From an uncultured Alphaproteobacteria bacterium (GTDB lineage: Bacteria > Pseudomonadota > Alphaproteobacteria > RF32 > CAG-239), in assembly GCA_945835885.1 (NCBI GenBank), contig CAMAJR010000004.1:1-50782 (forward strand): a stretch of 50,782 nt of DNA, written 5' to 3'. Below are positions 1 to 7,726 of this stretch, piece after piece. The notes under the pieces were generated by a model. The model did not search any database. It saw only the letters and a program-made list of their open reading frames with translations, and had not been told where the DNA came from. Position numbers and translations under genes: made by a program. The first letter of the stretch is position 1. Every line of letters starts with the position of its first letter.

Positions 1-382
1 GCGTACATTCATCATATAGAGATTTAATTCTTTTGAGTAATTCAACATCATTATCATTGCCTAACACAGTAACATAGCTCTGTCTTGTTGAATCGTTGGC
101 GTCTGTATACATTTTCTCTATAACTAAATAATTGTAGAGATGATCAAGTAAATATACGTTTTGGATATATTTTTGTATGTCTTTAATCATTTGTGACGCC
201 CAATAGTAATTCTCCGTATGTAAAGAAAACCGTAAAAATTTTCTTTTTTTATTAATTTTAGGCAATTCCAATCGACAATAATAAGTTCTATATCTTAGTA
301 GTAAATGTGGTTCTGGAGATTTTATTGAAGGTTGATAAATTTTTATGCAGGAGTCCCATTTTGTATCACAGTTTTTTACCAT
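1..382 (-). CDS. Integrase-like protein, N-terminal part (runs off window)
   Basis: An open frame of at least 127 codons begins at the ATG at 382 and continues past the left edge. A stop codon lies directly upstream in frame and AGAGG sits 6 nt before the ATG, so the start is well supported. The visible part has a basic beta-rich stretch (RYRTYYCRLELP, then KRKFLRFSLHT) followed by helices, the layout of the N-terminal arm-binding region of tyrosine recombinases. The catalytic domain is outside the window, so the family is inferred. AGA arginine and ATA isoleucine codons are frequent, unlike the neighbouring genes, which suggests transfer. It points away from the adjacent tRNA-Gly, as integrases of tRNA-borne elements often do. 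Confidence 0.6.
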   Translation of the reverse strand, partial: MVKNCDTKWDSCIKIYQPSIKSPEPHLLLRYRTYYCRLELPKINKKRKFLRFSLHTENYYWASQMIKDIQKYIQNVYLLDHLYNYLVIEKMYTDANDSTRQSYVTVLGNDNDVELLKRIKSLYDECT

Positions 383-521
383 TTATGCCTCTTTGGTTTG
401 TAGTTAATATTCAAAAAGTTTAAGTGGCTGTTTTTACTGTATTTTTAAAAGTAGGTTCAAAATGCTTCTATAATTTCACCTTTAATTTGATCATACAGGG
501 CGAAATCTTGATTTATAAACA
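383..521. other. AT-rich spacer between integrase and tRNA-Gly; probable attachment-site region
   Basis: No convincing gene is visible here. The stretch is AT-rich and lies between the integrase start and the terminator after the tRNA. If the integrase belongs to an element integrated at the tRNA 3' end, the att core would lie in the tRNA 3' part and this flank. The second copy would be outside the window. Confidence 0.35.
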
Positions 522-546
522 CAAAAGCCGTCTTTTTAGGACGGCT
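522..546 (-). terminator. Rho-independent terminator of tRNA-Gly
   Basis: On the minus strand AGCCGTC pairs with GACGGCT around a 7-nt A-rich loop and is followed by TTTTGTG. It begins 8 nt after the tRNA CCA end. Confidence 0.8.
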
Positions 547-553
547 AATTCAT

Positions 554-628
554 TGGAGCGGGCAATGGGATTCGGACCCACGACATCAACCTTGGCAAGG
601 TTGCGCTCTACCCCTGAGCTATACCCGC
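554..628 (-). tRNA. tRNA-Gly (anticodon GCC)
   Basis: The minus strand folds as a full cloverleaf of 75 nt including an encoded CCA. The acceptor stem is GCGGGTA with TGCCCGC, with one G-T wobble. The D arm contains AGCTCAGGGGTAGAGC, the anticodon loop TTGCCAA reads GCC between ACC and GGT arms, and the T arm carries GGTCCGAATCC. The anticodon decodes GGC and GGT. It appears to be a single-gene unit with its own promoter and terminator, and an integrase gene sits beyond its 3' end. Confidence 0.95.
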
Positions 629-648
629 ATCATCTGCGAACAAAACGT

Positions 649-676
649 TTTATATCACATAAAAAATAAAATGCAA
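649..676 (-). promoter_or_regulatory. Sigma-70-type promoter of tRNA-Gly
   Basis: Reading the minus strand, TTGCAT (676-671) is separated by 16 nt from TATAAA (654-649). The tRNA begins about 21 nt after the -10 box. Confidence 0.6.
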
Positions 677-839
677 GTATTTTTTTTATATTTTTTCATT
701 TTTTTTGCAAACAATGTCGGATAGCGATTGTTTTTGCGACTTATAAATTGTTGTGATTAAAGATTTTCTTTTGTTGTTTTATCCGCAAACTGAAACTATA
801 CTTCATCACAAATTAACCGGCATAAAGAAGGATATTGCC

Positions 840-983
840 ATGAAACAGCAAAAATCTCAACAGCAAATTCGTTTTGAAAAAGAGGCGAAAGCATTACAAA
901 AAAATATTGCCAAACGTAAAAAACAGCAACAGGAACTTGAACGAAAAAAACAAGACAAGGAGAATCAACGTGGACAAGATTAA
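840..983 (+). CDS. 47-aa basic helical micro-protein overlapping murA
   Basis: ATG at 840 is preceded by AAGAAGGA at a good distance, a better ribosome site than any upstream start in the frame. The product is almost only Lys, Gln, Glu and Arg with alanines and should form one charged helix. The frame ends at 983, 14 nt inside murA, whose own Shine-Dalgarno and GTG start lie within this gene, so the two are probably translationally coupled. No family is recognised. It could be a real small protein or a leader ORF that sets the level of MurA translation. Confidence 0.55.
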   Translation: MKQQKSQQQIRFEKEAKALQKNIAKRKKQQQELERKKQDKENQRGQD

Positions 984-2262
984 AATTATCGGCGGTAATC
1001 CGCTGTTCGGTAAGGTATATATCAGCGGGGCAAAAAACACTGCACTGCCGATTATTTGCGCCGGTTTATTGACTGATGAGCCGGTCACAATTCAAAACAT
1101 TCCTTTTCTGTCGGATATTAAATCGTTGAACGCCTTATTATTGCAACTCGGAACGCAAATTGAAGAAAAAACCGAAGAACGAAACGGACATTTAACGCAA
1201 ACGATTACATATCATACACCTGAGCCGACAAGCCTAATTGCACCTTATGATTATGTGCGTAAAATGCGTGCATCATATTATGTTTTGGGTCCGCTTTTGG
1301 CCAAATACGGCCACGTTGAGCTTTCTTTGCCGGGCGGATGCGCCATCGGGGCACGCCCGATGGATATTCACCTGACATCGCTTGAGCAAATGGGCGCACA
1401 TATTGAAATCAAAAACGGTTATGTTGTCGCCGATACCGCCGGTCGCTTAAAAGGGGCTCATATCACATTCCATTCGGCCTCCGTCGGTGCTACTTGCAAT
1501 ATTTTGATGGCTGCAACTTTGGCAGAAGGCACAACCGTCATTGAAAACGCCGCAAAAGAGCCGGAAATTGCCGATTTAATTGATATTTTGAACAAAATGG
1601 GCGCAAATATCGAAGGCGCGAACACATCAACACTCACCGTTCACGGTGTTGACAAACTTCACGGCGTAACTCATGAAATCATCAACGACCGAATTGAAGC
1701 CGGTTCTTATGCCGTTGCCGCCGCCATCACCAAAGGACGTTTGGAATTGATTAACGTCCGCGCCGAACACCTGCAATCCCCAATTGATATTTTACGCAAA
1801 ACCGGCGTTACGGTCGAACCGACCGACAACGGCATTATTGTTGACGCGCAAAACGCAACTTTGGTCGGGCAAGATATTTATACCGACTACTATCCGGGCT
1901 TTCCGACCGATTTGCAGGCACAATTTATGGCGCTGATGTGCATAGCAAACGGCGCGGCTATGGTCACGGAAAGCATTTGGGAAAACCGCTTTATGCACGT
2001 TCCTGAGCTGATGCGTATGGGCGCCAACATCAATGTCCACGGCCACGCATCGGCAATTGTGCGCGGTGTTGATAAACTTTCGGCCGCACCGGTTATGTCC
2101 ACCGATTTACGCGCTTCGTTTGCGCTGATTTTGGCTGGTTTGGTGGCCGAGGGCGAAACGATTGTCAACCGTGTTTATCACTTAGACCGCGGCTATGAGT
2201 GTTTGGAAGAAAAATTTAAAGCAGTGGGAGCAAACATTGAACGCATTAAAGAACCTGATTAA
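970..2262 (+). CDS. murA: UDP-N-acetylglucosamine 1-carboxyvinyltransferase
   Basis: MurA transfers enolpyruvate from PEP to UDP-GlcNAc, the first committed step of peptidoglycan synthesis in the cytosol. The 430-residue product has the family length. The N-terminal GAKNTALP segment carries the conserved Lys22 and Asn23. The active-site loop PGGCAIGARP contains Cys124, the residue alkylated by fosfomycin, so the intrinsic Cys-to-Asp resistance change is absent. A start at 874 is open in frame, but GTG at 970 has AAGGAGA at ideal spacing and gives the normal N-terminus (VDKIKIIGG). It overlaps the micro-ORF upstream by 14 nt and an exported-protein gene follows. Confidence 0.97.
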   Translation: MDKIKIIGGNPLFGKVYISGAKNTALPIICAGLLTDEPVTIQNIPFLSDIKSLNALLLQLGTQIEEKTEERNGHLTQTITYHTPEPTSLIAPYDYVRKMRASYYVLGPLLAKYGHVELSLPGGCAIGARPMDIHLTSLEQMGAHIEIKNGYVVADTAGRLKGAHITFHSASVGATCNILMAATLAEGTTVIENAAKEPEIADLIDILNKMGANIEGANTSTLTVHGVDKLHGVTHEIINDRIEAGSYAVAAAITKGRLELINVRAEHLQSPIDILRKTGVTVEPTDNGIIVDAQNATLVGQDIYTDYYPGFPTDLQAQFMALMCIANGAAMVTESIWENRFMHVPELMRMGANINVHGHASAIVRGVDKLSAAPVMSTDLRASFALILAGLVAEGETIVNRVYHLDRGYECLEEKFKAVGANIERIKEPD

Positions 2263-3049
2263 AATATTTTGCATCGCCACAATTATTTTTGCGTTGCCGG
2301 CGCGTGCGCAAATCCTCGGTATGGGTATCAATTTTGAAAAACTGAATTTACCGGAACCGTTTTTGCAAAGTTTGGAAAAATGTTCGGTTTATAAATTTTC
2401 ACAGAAGGCGGCCAACAGAGATATTGAGGTCAAAACCACATACAGCGTTTCTCCGATTGAGAACAAACTTTGCCATTTGCATATTGACGGACACACCAAT
2501 GTTTTGGTGCACATTTCGCAAGATTGCAAACTAACGCCGGAGCAAGCAAAAAATTATGCAGATTCCCTACGCCGTTATCAGGCCAAAGGACATTCACCGC
2601 GTTGGGACGGACATAAAATTGAAAAAGACCCTGATTATCTGGCGGCGTTTGCCATTATGTCCGACCGAAAGCTTTGTCGTTTTGTGCGGCAAGAAGTTGA
2701 TTACACAAAAAAAATTCGCCGGAACCTGACACAATGCGCACCGGTTGAACAAAAAGAAATTACCGCATCCATTAAAGTCGAGCGACAAATTCTAACAGAA
2801 CAAGACGATAAATGCCTGTATTCATTCAAAATTACGCAAATGCCTCCGAAAAATTCGGACAATCCGGAGCGGACGGTCAGTTTTAAGTGCACATTAGATA
2901 CGGCACAACGCGAACAATATCTGCAAATCTTAGAAGCATTGGTTTTGCCTGAAGAAGAAGGGTATGATTTCAGCACCGTGCAACGCATTTCGGTTGCTGA
3001 AGAACTGAACTTTATTTTGGATAATTGCAGTTTAGACACACAAAATTAG
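2237..3049 (+). CDS. Exported protein of unknown function with internal duplication
   Basis: The product (270 aa from TTG 2237, which has GGGAG 7 nt upstream) starts with a signal peptide ending at LPARAQ. An ATG at 2195 in the same frame is the alternative start. The mature part appears to hold two copies of one domain. Each has a leading Cys, a KLC or DKC motif opening beta strands, then a Cys (DCKLTPEQA, KCTLDTAQR) before a helix of the type AKNYADSL or REQYLQIL. The paired cysteines suggest disulfides in the periplasm. The frame overlaps the 3' end of murA, so it is probably cotranscribed. No family is recognised. Confidence 0.75.
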   Translation: MNALKNLIKIFCIATIIFALPARAQILGMGINFEKLNLPEPFLQSLEKCSVYKFSQKAANRDIEVKTTYSVSPIENKLCHLHIDGHTNVLVHISQDCKLTPEQAKNYADSLRRYQAKGHSPRWDGHKIEKDPDYLAAFAIMSDRKLCRFVRQEVDYTKKIRRNLTQCAPVEQKEITASIKVERQILTEQDDKCLYSFKITQMPPKNSDNPERTVSFKCTLDTAQREQYLQILEALVLPEEEGYDFSTVQRISVAEELNFILDNCSLDTQN

Positions 3050-3061
3050 ACCGTTCGGTCA

Positions 3062-3769
3062 TTATTTGCCGTGAAAAATTTTCGTTAATTTCAGCACATC
3101 TTCGCCGCTTAAAATCTTTCGCACCGCCACGGTTTTTTGATACATATGCCCGCGATAATATGTATGATGCCAGCGAAACTCATCTTTTTTAGTGGCAAAA
3201 CTTTCAATCGGCTGACGCCACAAACTTTCGGCAAACGGACGATATAACCGATTAAACCACAACAACGGATATTTTATCGGATTCCAAACTTCCGGTTCGG
3301 CACAATCAACAAACACCGCTTTGCCGCCGTTTGTCAATGACTCAAGCACATTATCCATAACCGCTTGGCGTGTTTTGGGTGGCAACTCATGAATCAGATT
3401 ATAGCATATAATCACATCGTATTTTTCATCCCACGGCAGTGCCGCATTATAATTTGTTATGCAAATATCTTCATCTAAATATTTATCTTTTGCCATTTCT
3501 ATTTGCATTTCGGAAACGTCAAAAATATCGAATTTTCCGTTTTTTTTAACCTTTTCGTAGACCGCCGATATTTCTTTTCCGAAAGTCAAACCGATTTGCA
3601 AAACGTGCGCATTCTTCGTCACATCATGCAGCACATCATTGATAATTTTACCGGAAGCGCCGCATGATATCAGCGCCGTCACACGCGAGTCGTCCAAAAT
3701 TCCGGAAACTATTCGATTACCGTAAATACGATGATATAGCACTTGCATATATGGCGGGAGTTCATTCAT
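3062..3769 (-). CDS. RquA-like SAM-dependent enzyme (probable rhodoquinone biosynthesis)
   Basis: This 235-residue class I methyltransferase-fold protein has a SAM motif region at 55-64 (HVLQIGLTFG) and an acidic strand end FDVSE near 83. The second half resembles RquA, which converts ubiquinone to rhodoquinone using SAM as amino donor. The matching pieces are a helix ending HELPPKTR (128-134), VFVDCAEPEVWNP (152-164), RPFAESLW (177-184) and a C-terminal YQKTVAVRK. As in RquA, the product has about 235 residues. AAGGA precedes the ATG. It follows a LuxR-type response regulator by 13 bp and is probably cotranscribed with it. The fold is clear. The RquA assignment is from recall of the family pattern, and a generic methyltransferase remains possible. 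Confidence 0.62.
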   Translation of the reverse strand: MNELPPYMQVLYHRIYGNRIVSGILDDSRVTALISCGASGKIINDVLHDVTKNAHVLQIGLTFGKEISAVYEKVKKNGKFDIFDVSEMQIEMAKDKYLDEDICITNYNAALPWDEKYDVIICYNLIHELPPKTRQAVMDNVLESLTNGGKAVFVDCAEPEVWNPIKYPLLWFNRLYRPFAESLWRQPIESFATKKDEFRWHHTYYRGHMYQKTVAVRKILSGEDVLKLTKIFHGK

Positions 3770-3782
3770 ATTTTTTTCCTTT

Positions 3783-4454
3783 TTATAAATCTTCTTTTAA
3801 CAGTCCGAGTTGTATTGCTTTGCGCACCGCAGCCGTTCGGTTTGTAACTTTCAAAGTCCGCATCAAAAGCGTAATATGAATCTTAACCGTTCCTTCGCTG
3901 ACATTGAGTTTATAGGCAATCTGTTTGTTTGATAACCCTTCGGCCATACAGCGCAAAACATCGGTTTGACGCGGCGTCAAATTCTTTTCCGATTTTGCTT
4001 GTGACTGATTTAAATCTTGGACCAGTTTCTGCACGGTTTCGGACGGCGATTTTACACTCATTTGCAAAATTTCCGGCGGAATATACACCCCACCCGCCAA
4101 CACCAAATTGATGGCACCGATAATCAAATTGTTCGGAAATGCCTTAGAAACATAACCCGAAACCCCCAAATCGTATGTTTTTTGTAAAATTTCGCGTTCA
4201 AAAACCGCCGAGATAATGATAATCGGCAAATCCGGACATAATTTATGAATTTTCTCAATGGCTTCGAGCCAATCTGCTCCCGGCATTGCCAAATCAGTTA
4301 AAATCAAATCAAAATCTTTGTTTTCTTCCAAAGTTGCAAATATTTCTTTATAATTTTTTACCGCCACGATTTCGGTTTGCGGGTATTCCTTACGCAAAAT
4401 AAACTCCAATCCCTGCAGAAACAATTCATGGTCATCGGCAATCAAAAATTTCAT
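3783..4454 (-). CDS. NarL/FixJ-family response regulator
   Basis: The 223-aa product has an N-terminal receiver domain with acidic residues DD (7-8), phosphoacceptor Asp54 in LILTDLAMPG, a Ser/Thr-position IISA and Lys in the GYVSKAF motif. A LuxR-type helix-turn-helix near the C-terminus reads LTPRQTDVLRCMAEGLSNKQIAYKLNVSEG in pieces. ATG 4454 is preferred over TTG 4457 because GGAG lies 7 nt upstream. No sensor kinase is adjacent. It lies upstream of, and probably cotranscribed with, the RquA-like gene, so redox or electron-acceptor control of quinone type is a reasonable but unproven idea. Confidence 0.9.
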   Translation of the reverse strand: MKFLIADDHELFLQGLEFILRKEYPQTEIVAVKNYKEIFATLEENKDFDLILTDLAMPGADWLEAIEKIHKLCPDLPIIIISAVFEREILQKTYDLGVSGYVSKAFPNNLIIGAINLVLAGGVYIPPEILQMSVKSPSETVQKLVQDLNQSQAKSEKNLTPRQTDVLRCMAEGLSNKQIAYKLNVSEGTVKIHITLLMRTLKVTNRTAAVRKAIQLGLLKEDL

Positions 4455-4538
4455 CAATTTTCTCCTGTGTTTTGCAACAAAAATCTTGCATAAATCAATT
4501 TTCAGTTGCCATTATAACTTAAGATGTGTTAAAGAAAG

Positions 4539-4544
4539 TATAAT
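4539..4544 (+). promoter_or_regulatory. -10 element upstream of cmk
   Basis: A consensus TATAAT ends 25 nt before the cmk ATG. No good -35 box is visible at 16-18 nt. Confidence 0.4.
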
Positions 4545-4569
4545 ATTGGCAAATTAAAAGGATGATAAT

Positions 4570-5226
4570 ATGATTATTACTGTTGACGGACCGGCCGCAG
4601 CCGGTAAGGGAACCATTTCTGATTACCTGTCAAAAAAATATAAACTTGCGTATTTTGATACCGGTATGGTATATCGCGCTGTCGGTTTGCAAATGGTTTT
4701 AATCGGCGAAGATTTGAGTAACAAAGATGCCGCGCTGAAAATCGCACAAAATATGACATTTCCGCAAATGATGGAACTCTCGATTCATCCTGATTTTCGT
4801 TCGGATATCGGCAGTCACGCGGCCTCTGTTATTTCGGTCTATCCCGAAGTGCGCACGGCTCTGCTTAAGATGCAACAAAATTTTGCTTTAAATCCGGTAT
4901 TTGCCGACGGCACACCGGCAAACGGCGTAATTTATGACGGCCGTGACACCGGCACGGTTATCTGTCCGCAAGCCGACCTTAAATTATTTGTGACCGCTTC
5001 AACCGAAGTGCGAGCCGAGCGCCGGCACAAAGAATTTTTACAAAAAGGCATTATCACGACTTATCAAAAAGTTTTAGACGATATGATTGCCCGTGACGAA
5101 CGTGACTGCAACCGCTCAGCCGCACCGCTAAAACCGGCCGATGATGCTGTGATTATCGATACCTCAAACCTTGATATTGAGGCAGTTCTTGCCTATATAA
5201 TTCCGTTGGTAGAAGCAAAAATTTAA
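4570..5226 (+). CDS. cmk: Cytidylate kinase
   Basis: Cmk phosphorylates CMP and dCMP with ATP. The P-loop GPAAAGKGT is at residues 7-15, followed by the substrate region FDTGMVYRAVG and the core GRDTGTVICPQADLKLFVTAS, with the arginine-rich lid RAERR. The length of 218 aa is normal. AAGGA is 7 nt before the ATG. In many alphaproteobacteria rpsA follows cmk; here it does not, and the gene converges on a small ORF with a 4-bp overlap of stop codons. Confidence 0.97.
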   Translation: MIITVDGPAAAGKGTISDYLSKKYKLAYFDTGMVYRAVGLQMVLIGEDLSNKDAALKIAQNMTFPQMMELSIHPDFRSDIGSHAASVISVYPEVRTALLKMQQNFALNPVFADGTPANGVIYDGRDTGTVICPQADLKLFVTASTEVRAERRHKEFLQKGIITTYQKVLDDMIARDERDCNRSAAPLKPADDAVIIDTSNLDIEAVLAYIIPLVEAKI

Positions 5227-5387
5227 TCAATTTCGTTTTCTCTCCAGTGCAGCAAAAAAAGCGGAATTTCATAACCTGAAAACACCGCACCTTCAATTGA
5301 TGCCGCTTTTTCAAACAAAATTTCCGTTTTTGAAAATACCGAAACGGAATACCAGACGCATAAAAATCCGAAAACATACTTAATCAT
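5223..5387 (-). CDS. 54-aa small protein with hydrophobic N-terminus
   Basis: ATG 5387 has a strong GGAGG six nt upstream, which is the main support for this frame. The product has a hydrophobic N-terminal segment (residues 4-18, VFGFLCVWYSVSVFS) that could be a signal or membrane anchor, then a short tail with a charged end. Its stop overlaps the cmk stop from the opposite strand. No family is recognised and a chance ORF is possible. Confidence 0.45.
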   Translation of the reverse strand: MIKYVFGFLCVWYSVSVFSKTEILFEKAASIEGAVFSGYEIPLFLLHWRENEID

Positions 5388-5448
5388 CGCACCCTCCGCC
5401 GGCAACATATATGTCTCAAACAACTTTTTTCAACGCCGTTTTTAGCAC

Positions 5449-5476
5449 TTGACCTCGCTGAAAATTATGCTATACT
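5449..5476 (+). promoter_or_regulatory. Sigma-70-type promoter of the HAD gene
   Basis: TTGACC (5449-5454), a 16-nt spacer and TATACT (5471-5476) stand 30 nt before the ATG at 5507. Confidence 0.65.
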
Positions 5477-5506
5477 CCTTGAGGTTTAAATATTTGAGGG
5501 AAAAGA

Positions 5507-6172
5507 ATGTATAAGGTTATTGTTTGGGATTTGGATAACACTCTGTATCGCGAAACGCCGGAATTTCACGATTTAATGGATACGATTACGGCAAAAGCCG
5601 CTATTGAAGACCTTAATCTGCCTTTGGATTTTAATACTGCCAAAGCAATGGTTACCGAGTCATACCGCACATATCGTGACGGCGGCGAATTGTTTGTGCA
5701 AAAATACGGCATTAACCCTAAAGATTTATTTGATGCTTATCATAAACGCAAGGAGCAAAACCTCAACCCGATTAAACCGTATCCTGATTTTTTGGAAAAA
5801 TTAAAAAATTTACGCTGTCCGCAATACATTTTTTCAACCAGCTCGCACAGTGTTTGCGAAGCAATTTTGAAGCATATCGGATTATACGATTTTTTTGCCG
5901 ACCGTTTCTATTCGGTAGAAGAATTCGGTGAATACAAAAAAAATGATAATGCCAAAGTTTATATCAAGTTTTGTGAAGCGGCAGAAATCAATCCGAAAGA
6001 ATGTCTGTTTATTGACGACAGCTATTCCAATTTGGAATTCGCCAAAAAGGCCGGTATGCAAACCGTGCGATTGTGCCATGGCAAAGAAAATGACAAAGGT
6101 GTGGAATATATTGATTACGCCGCCGATAACATTGATGAATGTTTGCATTTATTGCATAAAATCTGCAGTTAA
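5507..6172 (+). CDS. HAD-superfamily hydrolase, pyrimidine 5'-nucleotidase type
   Basis: The 221-aa protein has all four HAD motifs: DLDNT with nucleophile Asp8 and Asp10, the Ser/Thr motif FSTSS, a Lys in DNAKVYIKF, and LFIDDSYSN with the metal-binding acids. The helical cap between motifs I and II and the pattern around WDLDNTLY resemble the Sdt1/YjjG-like pyrimidine 5'-nucleotidases, which remove phosphate from nucleoside monophosphates. Substrate is inferred and other small phosphate esters are possible. It is a single gene with its own promoter and GAGGG before the ATG, and its stop overlaps the convergent gene by 4 bp. Confidence 0.85.
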   Translation: MYKVIVWDLDNTLYRETPEFHDLMDTITAKAAIEDLNLPLDFNTAKAMVTESYRTYRDGGELFVQKYGINPKDLFDAYHKRKEQNLNPIKPYPDFLEKLKNLRCPQYIFSTSSHSVCEAILKHIGLYDFFADRFYSVEEFGEYKKNDNAKVYIKFCEAAEINPKECLFIDDSYSNLEFAKKAGMQTVRLCHGKENDKGVEYIDYAADNIDECLHLLHKICS

Positions 6173-6870
6173 TTATCCGGACAAAGACGCTTTTCTGTCT
6201 CATAATTTTCATCGGTATCAATTCGTGCATTTTCTTCTAAAAGTTTTTGCACAAAGTCGTCAAACAACACTTTAAGTTGTGCTAAATATTCCGCATTTAT
6301 TTCTTTTGCCACATCATCTGCGTTGACAACCGAATCACCCTGTGATTTCAAACGCGGTCCGACACTTTCGACTATTTTCGGAAATTCTTCTTTGAGCCGC
6401 TTTGCAAAATTTTGCAAACTCAAATGTCCAATATCCAAATGCGTCTGTTCATGCCGCACGGTCAGCATAAAGCGGCAAGGATTGCTGGTTAATTCTTTAG
6501 AAATATACACCGTCGGATGATAACCGGTGTTGATGGTCACACGCTCCGGATAATAGCACAGATATTCGTCGATAAACTCCATTGAAATACTGTTTTCAAC
6601 TGCGGCGTGCGGCGACATAACAGTCAATCCGTTCACTTTGTGAGTTGCCTGTTCAGGATGAAGTTGCTGAAAAATCTCTTTGATACCTTCGGCATCTTTA
6701 CTGTTGTCCAACCGCAAACTGCCATAGCTGTAGACCACATCAATTTGTGGCGGCCGTGAACGCATAATATTTTTGCAACGCTGCAAAGAATAACCGAATG
6801 TTGCCGCCGATGCCGTCGAGCAGCAAACCCACAATACCCCCAAAAGACAACAACTTAAAAATTTTTTCAT
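6169..6870 (-). CDS. Exported HExxH protein, putative zinc metalloprotease (paralogue A)
   Basis: The 233-aa product starts at ATG 6870 (GAGGAAACAA upstream) with a signal peptide ending near STASA. The mature part has YSYGSLRLDNSK (47-58) and a zinc-peptidase-like RHEQTHLDIGH with HEQTH at 140-144, placed after a VYISKEL strand. A helical tail ends with LFDDF and DENYE. The protein at 7718-8374 shares YGxLxLDxSK, the strand before HExxH and an ending DxDxNY, so the two are paralogues. The third metal ligand is not obvious. No named family is recognised. Periplasmic action is inferred from the signal peptide. Confidence 0.75.
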   Translation of the reverse strand: MKKFLSCCLLGVLWVCCSTASAATFGYSLQRCKNIMRSRPPQIDVVYSYGSLRLDNSKDAEGIKEIFQQLHPEQATHKVNGLTVMSPHAAVENSISMEFIDEYLCYYPERVTINTGYHPTVYISKELTSNPCRFMLTVRHEQTHLDIGHLSLQNFAKRLKEEFPKIVESVGPRLKSQGDSVVNADDVAKEINAEYLAQLKVLFDDFVQKLLEENARIDTDENYETEKRLCPDN

Positions 6871-6943
6871 TTGTTTCCTCTGCCATATAATTAGCACTTA
6901 TTTCTTAAGTCAAAGTTAATACATTTTTCAATATACTGCATTT

Positions 6944-7726
6944 ATGAAGAAGTTTTACAAATATATCTTTTTGAATGTTTTGTTAAGCATAATGTTCTTG
7001 CCGAATATTATGCCTGCCGCCGCACAAACGTATCCGCCGGCACCGATTGAGAAAATTCTGAAAAAGCAAACGTGGCGCGAAAAAGATCTTGAAAAATATC
7101 AGGCAAACATTACCCGTTCCTACAGTTTGAGTTCGGAGCAACTGAAAAAAATGTTAGATGCCGAATATGCTAAAATCAACTCTGAAACCAAGCGTATGCA
7201 AAAAATTAAGCAAAATTGGCATACTCTTTCTTATGCGTATCAATTTGCCAATTACAAATTAAACGAACAGATTTCTGAAGAAATCACACAAAGCCGCAAA
7301 CAATTTGCCAAGCGTAAAGCGCATTTTAATGTGTTGTTAAAAAACACGCCGGCAACCGAAAAGATTTACCTGATAGAATCAACCGACCCTCTGTTTTTTT
7401 ATCAAAGCATCAGAGGTTCAAGCAGTAATACAAAAGGAAAATACATACAAATCAAGCATTCGGCATATCCAGTCTATTATATTTCTGTCTTTAACCACAA
7501 ATATCAACATCTTTTCACATATCAGCGGCAACACGTCGATATGTTGCAAAAACGCCGGATTGTCACGTTCTTGAAAACAAAAAATGAACGCGTTAATCGC
7601 TCGTTTCAAAAACTTTTTGATGATTATTTAGTTGACTTGAAACGCATCGGCGCAGGGCTTGATATAACCAATCGGGATATGCTCACAAAATTGAACGATA
7701 TGCAAGACGAATATCGTTCAGAATAA
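6944..7726 (+). CDS. Exported protein, likely degenerate relative of the HExxH pair
   Basis: The 260-aa product has a signal peptide ending PAAAQ. A helical, charged region follows, then a strand VYYIS and the segment TYQRQHVDM at 192-200. Aligned with the flanking HExxH proteins, YQRQH (193-197) falls on their HEQTH, keeping the second His and the following Asp but losing the first His and the Glu. The tail has FQKLFDDY like LFDDF of the 6169-6870 protein. This suggests an inactivated third paralogue, although similarity is weak. No Shine-Dalgarno is visible; TATACT at 6932-6937 would place the RNA start at or next to the ATG, so the message may be leaderless. Confidence 0.65.
   Translation: MKKFYKYIFLNVLLSIMFLPNIMPAAAQTYPPAPIEKILKKQTWREKDLEKYQANITRSYSLSSEQLKKMLDAEYAKINSETKRMQKIKQNWHTLSYAYQFANYKLNEQISEEITQSRKQFAKRKAHFNVLLKNTPATEKIYLIESTDPLFFYQSIRGSSSNTKGKYIQIKHSAYPVYYISVFNHKYQHLFTYQRQHVDMLQKRRIVTFLKTKNERVNRSFQKLFDDYLVDLKRIGAGLDITNRDMLTKLNDMQDEYRSE

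Noticed and set aside
424..669. Plus-strand frame of 81 codons over tRNA-Gly
   Set aside because: It runs antisense through the tRNA and its terminator and has no ribosome site.
3050..3061. GACC-GTTC-GGTC hairpin between convergent genes
   Set aside because: A stem of only four pairs with no T run; too weak to call a terminator.
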